DNA from: Mesorhizobium sp. WSM4311
GTDB taxonomy: Bacteria; Pseudomonadota; Alphaproteobacteria; Rhizobiales; Rhizobiaceae
Reading direction: 5' to 3'
NCBI RefSeq assembly: GCF_002295115.1
Contig: NZ_NSFV01000001.1
Location: forward strand, 310,001-374,000
DNA: 64,000 bases
Shown: positions 53,877 through 62,254 of the stretch, piece after piece
How the letters are laid out: each line of letters opens with the position of its first letter
Position numbering within the stretch: position 1 is the first letter of the stretch
Notes under the pieces: generated by a model
Database searches by the model: none
Told to the model about the DNA's origin: nothing
Seen by the model: the letters and a program-made list of their open reading frames with translations, nothing else
Translations under genes and position numbers: made by a program

Positions 53877-55004
53877 ATGGAATTTTCTCCCCAACAGGAT
53901 GAGGCGCTGCAAGCGGTCGCCCGCTGGCTGCAGGCCGGCAAGCCGCAGTTGTTCAGGCTGTTCGGCTATGCCGGCACCGGCAAGACGACGCTGGCGCGCT
54001 ATTTCGCCGAACATGTCGACGGTCAGGTGCAGTTCGCCGCCTTCACCGGCAAGGCCGCCCAGGTGCTGCGCTCCAAGGGGGCGGTCAACGCCCGCACCAT
54101 CCATTCGCTGATCTACAGGCCCAAGGGCGAGGAATCGGTGGAAGACGAGTTGACCGGCAAGACATCGATGTCGCCGACCTTTTCGCTCAACCGGCAGAGC
54201 CCGATCTCGCGTGCGAAACTGGTCGTCATCGACGAATGTTCGATGGTCGATGAGCAACTCGGCCGCGACCTGATGAGTTTCGGCACACCGATCCTGGTGC
54301 TGGGCGATCCCGGCCAGTTGCCGCCGATCTCGGGCGGTGGCTTCTTCACCGATCACGAGCCCGACTTCCTGCTCACCGAAATCCACCGGCAGGCGCGCGA
54401 CAATCCGATCCTGCGGCTGGCGCTCGACGTGCGCGAAGGCCGCGAATTCGTGCGCGGCGACTATGGCACGGCGCAGGTGATCGGCAAGGAAGACGTCACC
54501 CAGGAACTGGTGCTGAAGGCGGACCAGGTGCTGGTCGGCACCAATCGCACGCGCCGCCGCTACAATCAGCGCCTGCGCGAACTCAAGGGCTTCAACGCCG
54601 ACTATCCGCAGGCCGGCGACAAGCTGGTCTGCCTGCGCAACGACCCGGCCAAGGGCCTGCTCAACGGCTCGCTGTGGAAAGTTATGACCTCGTCGCGCGA
54701 GACAGTGAAGCCCGGCATCAACCTCCTGGTTTCGCCGGAAGAGGACGATCCGGACCGCGGCGTCGCCAAGATCAAGCTGCTCAAGGCGGCGTTCGAGGAT
54801 CCCGACGCCGATATCCCCTGGCAGCAGAAGAAGCGTTTTGATGATTTCGACTATGGCTATGCGCTGACCGTGCACAAGGCGCAGGGCTCGCAGTGGAACG
54901 AAATCGTGCTGTTCGACGAAAGCTGGGCCTTCAAGGAAACGCGCCAGCGCTGGCTCTATACCGCGATCACCCGCGCGGCCGAACGATTGACCATTGTCCG
55001 ATAG
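53877..55004 (+). CDS. RecD-like AAA helicase
   Basis: The 375-residue protein has a Walker A GYAGTGKTT (residues 30-38), DECSMVDEQ as Walker B, GDPGQLPPI and a C-terminal UvrD_C_2-type LTVHKAQGSQWNEIVLFDE with YTAITRAAERL. These are superfamily 1B helicase motifs, as in RecD and Dda. It is likely a stand-alone 5'-3' DNA helicase. ATG 53877 is preferred, as the longer frame has no ribosome site. It is convergent with the STAS gene. Confidence 0.88.
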   Translation: MEFSPQQDEALQAVARWLQAGKPQLFRLFGYAGTGKTTLARYFAEHVDGQVQFAAFTGKAAQVLRSKGAVNARTIHSLIYRPKGEESVEDELTGKTSMSPTFSLNRQSPISRAKLVVIDECSMVDEQLGRDLMSFGTPILVLGDPGQLPPISGGGFFTDHEPDFLLTEIHRQARDNPILRLALDVREGREFVRGDYGTAQVIGKEDVTQELVLKADQVLVGTNRTRRRYNQRLRELKGFNADYPQAGDKLVCLRNDPAKGLLNGSLWKVMTSSRETVKPGINLLVSPEEDDPDRGVAKIKLLKAAFEDPDADIPWQQKKRFDDFDYGYALTVHKAQGSQWNEIVLFDESWAFKETRQRWLYTAITRAAERLTIVR

Positions 55005-55006
55005 AG

Positions 55007-55426
55007 TTACGACGCCGGCTTCTCTCGTACGCCGACCCGCCGGACCCCAAGCCATTCCCAGGCCTCTTCTTCGTCCTCGGCCTTGAAATGCCTGAATTCG
55101 ATGGGCGACGATGCGGGCAAAGCGTGTCGCGCGTCCGGTGTCCAGTCCGGCGTGCCGATCGCCGCGCAGCGACCTATATGCTCCAGCGCATGGATGGTGC
55201 CCTGCTTCAGGGTCTCGTCGGAGATGTCGGTCCAGTCGACGCCGTCGTGATCGACGATGCGCACGGCCACGTCGATTCGCTGATGCAGCGCGTAGGCCGC
55301 CTCCAGCAGACCGAACAGGTTTTCCGCATCGGCCGCCGAGACATGACCGACCACGTCGATGGCGAACAGGTCGTCGCGATCGGTGTCGATGCGACGGATC
55401 GTCGGCACGGATTGCAGGAAATTCAC
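55007..55426 (-). CDS. SpoIIAA-like STAS/SEC14-type domain protein
   Basis: The 139-residue protein (FAIDVVGHVSAADAENLFGLLEAAYALHQRIDVAVRIVDHDGVDW) resembles SpoIIAA-like STAS/SEC14 proteins. GTG 55426 has a near-perfect AAGGAGG 7 nt upstream, which decides the start over a longer frame at 55471. Its stop lies 2 bp from the convergent helicase. Function unknown. Confidence 0.75.
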   Translation of the reverse strand: MNFLQSVPTIRRIDTDRDDLFAIDVVGHVSAADAENLFGLLEAAYALHQRIDVAVRIVDHDGVDWTDISDETLKQGTIHALEHIGRCAAIGTPDWTPDARHALPASSPIEFRHFKAEDEEEAWEWLGVRRVGVREKPAS

Positions 55427-55586
55427 GAATGGGCCTCCTTGCGCAAAAACGGCGTCCGTCTTCTGGAACACCGGAAACCCCTATCTGTTCCCGTCAAAGG
55501 CGCTATAGATGCCCAGTCTCAAGCGCGCCGCGGCTGAATGGATAGGTGTGGCGCGTGCTAACCGCCTGATTTCACGGACACCAGAC

Positions 55587-56330
55587 ATGCCCGCAAAGCT
55601 TTCCGTCAACCTCAACGCCATCGCCATGCTGCGCAACCGGCGCGACCTGCCATGGCCCAGTGTCACCGGCATCGGCCGGCTTGCGCTTGCCGCCGGGGCG
55701 CATGGGCTGACCGTGCATCCGCGTCCCGACGAGCGTCATACGCGGCATTCCGACCTGCCCGAGATCCGGGCGCTGATCGACGATGAGTTTCCGCAGGCGG
55801 AATTCAACATCGAGGGCTACCCGAGCGAGGATTTCCTGGCGCTTGTGGAAAAGCATCAGCCCGAACAGGTGACGCTCGTTCCCGATGATCCGGCGCAGGC
55901 GACCTCCGACCATGGCTGGAACTTCGTCGCCGATGCGGCGTTGCTGACGCCTATCGTCAGGCGCCTGAGGAAGGGCGGCTTCCGGGTTTCGCTGTTTTCC
56001 GACGCCGATCCCGCCGGCATGACAGCCGCGCGCGATACCGGCGCCGACCGGATCGAGCTCTATACCGGCCCTTATGGCAGCTACCATTCCGATTCGGCAA
56101 AAGCCGCCAAGGAACTGGAACGATTGGGAAAAACGGCCGACGCTGCACTCGCCGCCGGTCTGCAGGTCAATGCCGGGCACGATCTGACGGTGGGCAATCT
56201 GCCGGCCCTGGCCAAGCGCATTCCGGCATTGGCCGAAGTATCGATCGGACATGGGTTGACAGCCGACGCGTTGGAGTATGGCATGGCCGGCACGGTGGGC
56301 CGGTTCCTCAGGGCTTGCGGGTGGAAATGA
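55587..56330 (+). CDS. pdxJ: Pyridoxine 5'-phosphate synthase
   Basis: The 247-residue protein has the PdxJ TIM barrel: [66 protein letters not shown] and [13 protein letters not shown]. It condenses 1-deoxyxylulose 5-phosphate with 3-amino-2-oxopropyl phosphate in vitamin B6 synthesis. ATG 55587 is the start used by family members; the frame extends further up without support. Confidence 0.96.
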   Translation: MPAKLSVNLNAIAMLRNRRDLPWPSVTGIGRLALAAGAHGLTVHPRPDERHTRHSDLPEIRALIDDEFPQAEFNIEGYPSEDFLALVEKHQPEQVTLVPDDPAQATSDHGWNFVADAALLTPIVRRLRKGGFRVSLFSDADPAGMTAARDTGADRIELYTGPYGSYHSDSAKAAKELERLGKTADAALAAGLQVNAGHDLTVGNLPALAKRIPALAEVSIGHGLTADALEYGMAGTVGRFLRACGWK

Positions 56331-56430
56331 CGGCAGCCTCGCGCGGTAAGCATGGCAGCCATAACGCGACGGTACTTGATATTGCATCGCAGCAAGAGTA
56401 GAGCACCGCGCGTTTACCGGAGTGTCGTAT

Positions 56431-58350
56431 ATGGCCCTTGCCAATGCTGGTAGTGAGGCAGAACCCGTCGACCAATCGAGCCATCCCGAAATCGAGCAGC
56501 ACAGCACGAAGGTGCTGATGCTGGGTGCGCTTGGCGTTGTCTATGGCGATATCGGCACCAGCCCGATCTATGCGTTACGCGAAGCTCTGCATGCCTCGTC
56601 CGGCGGCAACGTTGCCAACCGTGGCGATATTCTCGGCGTGCTGTCGCTGATCATCTGGTCGCTGACGATTACGGTGACAGTGAAATACATCATGTTCGTG
56701 CTGCGCGCCGACAACCGCGGCGAGGGTGGGGTGCTGTCATTGATGGCGCTGGCGCGCGGCAGTTTCCCGAAGCGCTCGGCACTGATTCTCGGCATCGGCA
56801 TCGTGGGCGCCTCGCTGTTTTTCGGCGACGCCGTCATCACGCCAGCGATTTCGGTGTTGTCGGCAGTCGAGGGCATGAATGTCGTCACGCCCGCTTTCCA
56901 GCCTTATGTCGTGCCGCTGACGCTGGTCATTCTCGCAATGCTGTTCGCGGTGCAGCGCTTCGGCACCGGCGGCGTGGGGCTGGTCTTCGGTCCGATCACC
57001 GCGGTCTGGTTCCTGGCCATTGGCCTTTCCGGCCTTAACCACATCATCGCCGACCCGGAAATCCTGTGGGCGATCAGCCCGCACTATATCGTTGCCTTCC
57101 TGATCAATTCGCCCGACGTTTCCTTCGTGACGATCGGCGCGGTCTTCCTCGCCGTCACCGGCGCCGAGGCGCTCTACGCCGATCTCGGCCATTTCGGCCG
57201 CAAGCCGATCGTGCTGGCCTGGCTGGCGATCGTGTTCCCTTGCCTGCTGCTCAACTATGCCGGACAGGGCGCTTTCGTGCTGGCGAATGGCGGCGTCGTC
57301 GGCCATCCGTTCTTCGAAATGAACGAGGGCTGGACCCTGATCCCGATGGTCGTGCTGGCAACAGCGGCGACGGTGATCGCCAGCCAGGCGGTGATTTCAG
57401 GCGCTTTCTCACTGACCAGGCAGGCGGTGCAGCTCAACATGCTGCCGCGCCTGGAAATCCTGCACACGTCGGAAAAACAGTCCGGCCAGATCTACATGCC
57501 GCGCGTCAACCTCCTGCTGGCGCTGGCGGTGATGCTGCTGGTGGTCGGCTTCGGCGAGTCCAGCAGGCTGGCCTCGGCCTATGGCATATCGGTCACCGGC
57601 AACATGCTGGTGACGACCACGCTGCTCTTCGTCATCATGACGCGCATCTGGAAGTGGAATCTCTGGCCGGCAATTGCGCTGACGGCGCTGTTCGGCCTGA
57701 TCGACATCGGCTTCTTTGCCTCCAACATTGTCAAGGTGTTCGAGGGCGGCTGGGCCTCGCTGGCGGTAGCTTTCGCGATCATCATGGCCATGTGGACCTG
57801 GGTGCGCGGTAGCCGCTATCTGTTCGACAAGACCCGCCGCAACGAGATTCCGCTCGATTTCCTCGCCGGCAATCTCTTGAAGAAGAAGCCGCAGCTGGTG
57901 TCCGGTACCGCGGTGTTCCTGACCAGCGATCCGCTCAGCGCGCCGACAGCGCTGATGCACAGCCTGAAGCACTACAAGGTGCTGCATGAGCAGAACGTCA
58001 TCCTTTCGGTGGTGACGGCGCCGCAGCCGGTGGTGTCCGACAGCGACCGGGTCAAGATGGAGACGGTCAACGAGCTGTTCATGCGGGTGACGCTGACCTT
58101 CGGCTATATGGAACAGCCCAACATTCCGCGCGCGCTGGCAATCTGCCGCAAGCAGGGCTGGAAGTTCGACATCATGACGACGTCGTTCTTCCTGTCGCGG
58201 CGCTCGCTCAAGGCCTCGCCCAATTCCGGCATGCCGGTGTGGCAGGACCGCCTCTTCATCGGCCTGGCGCGCACGGCGGCGGACGCGACCGAATATTTCC
58301 AGATCCCGACCGGGCGCGTGGTAGAGATCGGCACACAGGTGGCGATCTGA
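56431..58350 (+). CDS. kup: Kup potassium uptake protein
   Basis: The 639-residue protein has the KUP pattern [23 protein letters not shown], about twelve membrane segments and a cytoplasmic C-terminal domain (about residues 480-639). It should import K+ with H+, independently of Kdp. ATG 56431 follows CGGAG; the GTG nine bases earlier is closer to it. It is followed 41 bp later by the disrupted reductase gene. Confidence 0.95.
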   Translation: MALANAGSEAEPVDQSSHPEIEQHSTKVLMLGALGVVYGDIGTSPIYALREALHASSGGNVANRGDILGVLSLIIWSLTITVTVKYIMFVLRADNRGEGGVLSLMALARGSFPKRSALILGIGIVGASLFFGDAVITPAISVLSAVEGMNVVTPAFQPYVVPLTLVILAMLFAVQRFGTGGVGLVFGPITAVWFLAIGLSGLNHIIADPEILWAISPHYIVAFLINSPDVSFVTIGAVFLAVTGAEALYADLGHFGRKPIVLAWLAIVFPCLLLNYAGQGAFVLANGGVVGHPFFEMNEGWTLIPMVVLATAATVIASQAVISGAFSLTRQAVQLNMLPRLEILHTSEKQSGQIYMPRVNLLLALAVMLLVVGFGESSRLASAYGISVTGNMLVTTTLLFVIMTRIWKWNLWPAIALTALFGLIDIGFFASNIVKVFEGGWASLAVAFAIIMAMWTWVRGSRYLFDKTRRNEIPLDFLAGNLLKKKPQLVSGTAVFLTSDPLSAPTALMHSLKHYKVLHEQNVILSVVTAPQPVVSDSDRVKMETVNELFMRVTLTFGYMEQPNIPRALAICRKQGWKFDIMTTSFFLSRRSLKASPNSGMPVWQDRLFIGLARTAADATEYFQIPTGRVVEIGTQVAI

Positions 58351-58391
58351 CGAGCTCGATCGCCTTTACCTGAAAAGGTGCGGAGGCGGGC

Positions 58392-59427
58392 ATGAGCGGT
58401 GAAGTGGTGCTTGTCACCGGCGGATCGGGCTTCCTCGGCGCCCACTGTGTCCTTGCCCTGCTGGATGCGGGCTACCGCGTGCGCACGACGGTGCGCTCCG
58501 CCAGGCGTGAAACCGATGTTCTGGCCATGCTCAAGGCTGGCGGTGCCGAGCCGGGCGGTCGGCTGTCCTTTGCCGTCGCCGACCTCATGATCGACGCCGG
58601 CTGGCCGCAAGCGGTCGCAGGCTGTGATTATGCGCCTGCATGTCGCCTCGCCATTTCCACCCGGCGTGCCGAAGCACGAGGATGACCTGATCATCCCGGC
58701 TCGCGAGGGGGCGCTGCGGGTGCTGCGGGCGGCGCGGGACGCTAGTGTCAAACGCGTCGTGCTGACCTCGTCCTTCGCGGCCATCGGCTACGGCAAGATG
58801 CCGCCCGACGGCCGGCCCTTCACCGAGGAGAGCTGGACCGATCCGACGGCCAAGGTCAGCGCCTAGGTGAAGTCGAAGACGCTTGCCGAGCGCGCAGCCT
58901 GGGATTTCATTGCCGCCGAAGGCGGCGGGCTGGAATTGGCGGTCGTCAATCCGGTCGGCATCTTCGGGCCTGTGCTCGGCTCCGACCATTCGACCTCCAC
59001 CGAATTCGTCCAGCGCATGATGAACGGTGCAATGCCGGGGCTGCCGCGCCTGTCCTTCGGCGTGGTCGACGCACGCGACGTGGCTGACCTGCACGTGCGC
59101 GCCATGGCCGATCCAACCGCCGAAGGCGAGCGCTTCCTGGCGGTATCGGGTGATTTCATGACTGTGCGGGAAATCGCGCAGACCTTGAAGACGAGGCTCG
59201 GCGAGGCGGCGGCGCGCGTCAAGACCCCGGAACTTCCCGATTGGCTGGTGCGGATCGTGGGACTGTTCAACCCTGAAGCCGCGCAGCTGGTGACGGAACT
59301 GGGCAAGGTCAAGAATACCACCAACGCCAAGGCGGTACATGTGCTCGGCTGGGCGCCGCGCTCGCGTGAAGACGCGCTGGCCGCCACCGGCGAGAGTCTG
59401 ATCCGGCTCGGCCTGCTCAAGACGTAG
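58392..59427 (+). pseudogene. Dihydroflavonol-4-reductase-like SDR, disrupted
   Basis: The first 80 codons encode an extended SDR start with VTGGSGFLGAHCVLALLDAGYRVRTTVRS. At 58635-58636 an extra C shifts the frame (reading continues as LHVASPFPPGVPKHEDDLIIPAREGALRVLRAARD). In the second frame TAG at 58864-58866 falls exactly on the catalytic Tyr codon of the YxxxK motif (TAG-V-K-S-K). The rest (to 59427) encodes a normal C-terminus with NPVGIFGPVLGSDHSTST. Two lesions make function unlikely. If either is a sequencing error, a single TAG remains at the catalytic residue. Confidence 0.85.
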
Positions 59428-59461
59428 CGCGGCGGAAGGGAGACCTCCTGCCGCGCACCTT

Positions 59462-60355
59462 TCAACCAGCCAGTGCGGCCTTGTTGGCTTCGAGGAACTG
59501 TTTCAGCGTTCGCGGCTTCCTGCCGGAAAGCGTTTCGACCGCGTCCGTTGCCATGGCGATGCGGCCGGACCGCGTGTTGGCGTCGAAAGACACGATGACG
59601 CGAGCGAACTCCTCGGGGACGCCGGCCGCCTTCACGCCTTCGGTCAGGGCCTCGTCGGGCAGCTGAATGACGTTCAGCGGCTTGCCGGTGACTTCGCTCA
59701 CCAGGGCGGCGATTTCGGCTGTCGTATAGGCCTGCGGCCCGGTTAGCGTGTAGGTCTTGCTGTCGGCCGAACCGGAGGCGAGGCTAGCGGCGATGGCCGC
59801 GGCCATGTCGTCGCGTGCACCATGGGCGATGCGGCCGTCGCCGGCGGACGTATACCACTGCCCCGAGGCAATGGCGTTCGGCAGTGCCATGAACAGGTTC
59901 TCCTGGTACCAGCCGTTGCGGAAGATCGTATAGGCGATACCGCTGGCCTTGATCGCCTGCTCGGTGCCGTAGTGGTCGCCGGCAAACAGCACTGGCGAAA
60001 CCGGCTCCGGATTGGGCATCGAGGTGTAGAGCAGATGCGAAACGCCTGCTTTCTTCGCAGCCGCCACCGCCGCCTCATGCTGCTTCAGACGCCTGCCGGT
60101 TTTGAGATCGAGATCGCTGGTCGAAATGATCAGCACCCTGTCGGCGCCCTTGAATGCGTTTTCCAGCGAGGTCGCATCGTTGAAGTCGGCGGCCCGGACA
60201 ACGACGCCACGCGCCGCCAGATCGGCGACGCTTTCCGGGTTGCGGGTGGTGGCGATGATCTTTCCCGGCGGAACTTTGTGCGTGTCCAGGAGATAGCGGA
60301 TGACGCTGCGGCCGAGCTGGCCGGAAGCGCCGGTGACGAGAAGGGTTTCGGTCAT
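59462..60355 (-). CDS. NmrA/QorB-like NADPH:quinone oxidoreductase
   Basis: The 297-residue protein is an NmrA-like SDR (LLVTGASGQLGRSVIRYLLD, RGVVVRAADFNDATSLENAFKGADRVLIISTSD, HLLYTSMPNPEPVSPVLFAGDHYGTEQAIKASGIAYTIFRNGWY). E. coli QorB has the same type of sequence. It reduces quinones with NADPH. The divergent HxlR-family gene matches the E. coli qorB-qorR (ytfG-ytfH) arrangement. Confidence 0.86.
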   Translation of the reverse strand: MTETLLVTGASGQLGRSVIRYLLDTHKVPPGKIIATTRNPESVADLAARGVVVRAADFNDATSLENAFKGADRVLIISTSDLDLKTGRRLKQHEAAVAAAKKAGVSHLLYTSMPNPEPVSPVLFAGDHYGTEQAIKASGIAYTIFRNGWYQENLFMALPNAIASGQWYTSAGDGRIAHGARDDMAAAIAASLASGSADSKTYTLTGPQAYTTAEIAALVSEVTGKPLNVIQLPDEALTEGVKAAGVPEEFARVIVSFDANTRSGRIAMATDAVETLSGRKPRTLKQFLEANKAALAG

Positions 60356-60396
60356 GGGAGATCCTGATTTTGCGCCAGCATGGCGGGTGCTCTTAA

Positions 60397-60415
60397 TGGT
60401 CTCAAAAAGAGACCA
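60397..60415. promoter_or_regulatory. Candidate HxlR/QorR operator
   Basis: Perfect inverted repeat TGGTCTC-AAAAA-GAGACCA (7-bp arms, 5-bp spacer), 42 bp upstream of the QorB-like start and 76 bp before the HxlR start. It fits a dimeric winged-helix repressor controlling both genes. Confidence 0.6.
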
Positions 60416-60491
60416 GCACTAAAATAGGAATTGACCCGGTGCCGTAAAGAAGGCAGTTTTTCGGGAGGTAGGCACACGCAAGGAACCAGCC

Positions 60492-60902
60492 ATGGACAGC
60501 CGGATCGTCAATCTGAGGTCCAAACTCGACGTCTACAAAGCCATGACCGGTGGCGGAAACCTTGCCGATTGTCCGGTCCGCGAGGTCATCCAGGGGCTCA
60601 ATGGCAAATGGAGCTCGTTGCTGATGGCGGCGCTCGCCGAACAGCCGTATCGCTTCGGCGAATTGCGGCGGCTGGTGCCCGACATCTCGCAGCGCATGCT
60701 GACCCAGACGCTCCACGACCTGCAGCGCGACGGCTATGTGCATCGCGAAGTGTTCCCGACCAAGCCGCCCAGCGTCGAATACAGCCTCACCGACCTCGGA
60801 CGCTCGATGTTCGGCGCCCTGCATCACCTGATCCAATGGGCCGAACTCAACCACGATGCGGTGCGTGAGGCGCGCGCCGGTTTCGATGCAGCGCAGGCTT
60901 GA
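60492..60902 (+). CDS. HxlR/DUF24 family regulator, QorR-like
   Basis: The 136-residue protein has the HxlR domain with a conserved Cys27 in the NLADCPVREVIQGLNGKWSSLLMAAL motif, followed by GELRRLVPDISQRMLTQTLHDLQRDGYVHREVFPTKPPSVEYSLTDLG. In QorR and related regulators this Cys senses oxidants or quinones. It is divergent from the QorB-like gene, its likely target. The wHTH and wing are complete. Confidence 0.9.
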   Translation: MDSRIVNLRSKLDVYKAMTGGGNLADCPVREVIQGLNGKWSSLLMAALAEQPYRFGELRRLVPDISQRMLTQTLHDLQRDGYVHREVFPTKPPSVEYSLTDLGRSMFGALHHLIQWAELNHDAVREARAGFDAAQA

Positions 60903-60955
60903 GCAGCGCGACGGCGTTCGGCGGCGCGACTTGATTTCATCAGGCGGCTGAAGGA

Positions 60956-62242
60956 TTGTCCCGGCCAGTTCGGCTTGGGGGCATCGGCATTTCCTACGAC
61001 ATTGCAATTGCAGGCGCCGGTCCGGCAGGGCTGGCCGTGGCGCTGTATCTCAAGCGGGCAGGGCACAGGGTCACCATCTTCGAGCGCTTCGAGGAGCCGA
61101 AGCCCGTCGGCTCCGGGTTGATCCTGCAGCCGACCGGCTTGACCGTTCTGGCCGATCTCGGCCTGCTCGACGACATACTGGCGCTCGGCGCCCGCATCGA
61201 CCGGCTGCACGGCGCCGATGCCTCGACCGGTCGCACCGTGCTGGACGTTCGCTACGACGCCCAGCGCGGCCGCCGTTTCGGCCTAGCCGTGCACCGTGCG
61301 GCGCTGTTCGGCGTGCTCTTCCGCGCCACTCGGCGCGAGGCCATCGCCATCGAGACCGGCGTCGAGATCGAGACAGTGGAAGCCGGCGAACGGGCGACGC
61401 TGGTCCGAGGCAATGGGCCAAAGGCAGGGCCCTTCGATCTGGTCGTCGACGCCAGCGGTTCGCGCTCGAAACTGCGGCAATGCGTTGGCGCTGCGGGCGC
61501 GCCGCGCCCTCTGACTTATGGTGCGTTCTGGGCATCGCTCGGCTGGCGTGGCGAAGGTTTTGACGAGCACGCGCTGTCGCAGCGCTACGACAAGGCCAGC
61601 GTGATGATCGGCGTGCTGCCGATCGGCCGGCCGGAGCCGGGCGCCGAGACGATGGCGGCCTTCTTCTGGAGCCTGAAGCCTGATGATGCCGACGCGGTGC
61701 GCGCTGTCGGCATCGACGCCTGGAAGGAAAGGGTGGTGCGGCTGTGGCCGCAAAGTGAAGCGTTCACCAGCCAGATCGACAGTTTCGACCAGCTGTCGCT
61801 GGCCCGCTACGGCCATCACACGATGAAACAACCGGTCGGCCGGCGGTTGGCCGTCATCGGCGATGCCGCGCACTCGACCAGCCCGCAGCTGGGGCAGGGG
61901 GCCAACATGGCGCTGCTCGATGCCGCGGCGCTCAGCCATGCGCTGGCGCGCACGCAGAGCATCGAGGCAGCGCTCGAAGCCTATGCCAAGGCGCGGCGCT
62001 GGCACGTGCGTGTCTTCCAGGCGCTGTCGCTGGCATTCACGCCGTTCTACCAATCGGATTCGGTGGCACTGCCCTTCATCCGCGACAGGCTGGTGGCGAC
62101 CGTCGCGAAAATTCCGCCGGCGCCGCAGTTTCTTGCCTCGATGGTCGCCGGCACGGTGATCGACCCGTTCAGGCGGGCAGGATTGACGGAAGCGCGATGG
62201 GACTTCGGTCAAAATTCAGGTCATGATACGACCTCTTCATAG
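60956..62242 (+). CDS. FAD-dependent aromatic monooxygenase-like protein
   Basis: The protein of up to 428 residues has the PHBH/UbiH-type FAD fold: IAIAGAGPAGLAVALYLKRAGHRVTIFER (dinucleotide binding), a mid-protein DLVVDASGSRSKLR and the GD motif RRLAVIGDAAHSTSPQLGQGANMALLDA. It should hydroxylate an aromatic or related compound with NAD(P)H and O2. The start is uncertain: the frame opens at TTG 60956, and another TTG at 60974 is possible; neither has a good ribosome site. Substrate unknown. Confidence 0.82.
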   Translation: MSRPVRLGGIGISYDIAIAGAGPAGLAVALYLKRAGHRVTIFERFEEPKPVGSGLILQPTGLTVLADLGLLDDILALGARIDRLHGADASTGRTVLDVRYDAQRGRRFGLAVHRAALFGVLFRATRREAIAIETGVEIETVEAGERATLVRGNGPKAGPFDLVVDASGSRSKLRQCVGAAGAPRPLTYGAFWASLGWRGEGFDEHALSQRYDKASVMIGVLPIGRPEPGAETMAAFFWSLKPDDADAVRAVGIDAWKERVVRLWPQSEAFTSQIDSFDQLSLARYGHHTMKQPVGRRLAVIGDAAHSTSPQLGQGANMALLDAAALSHALARTQSIEAALEAYAKARRWHVRVFQALSLAFTPFYQSDSVALPFIRDRLVATVAKIPPAPQFLASMVAGTVIDPFRRAGLTEARWDFGQNSGHDTTSS

Positions 62243-62254
62243 AGTTTTTCGCCC

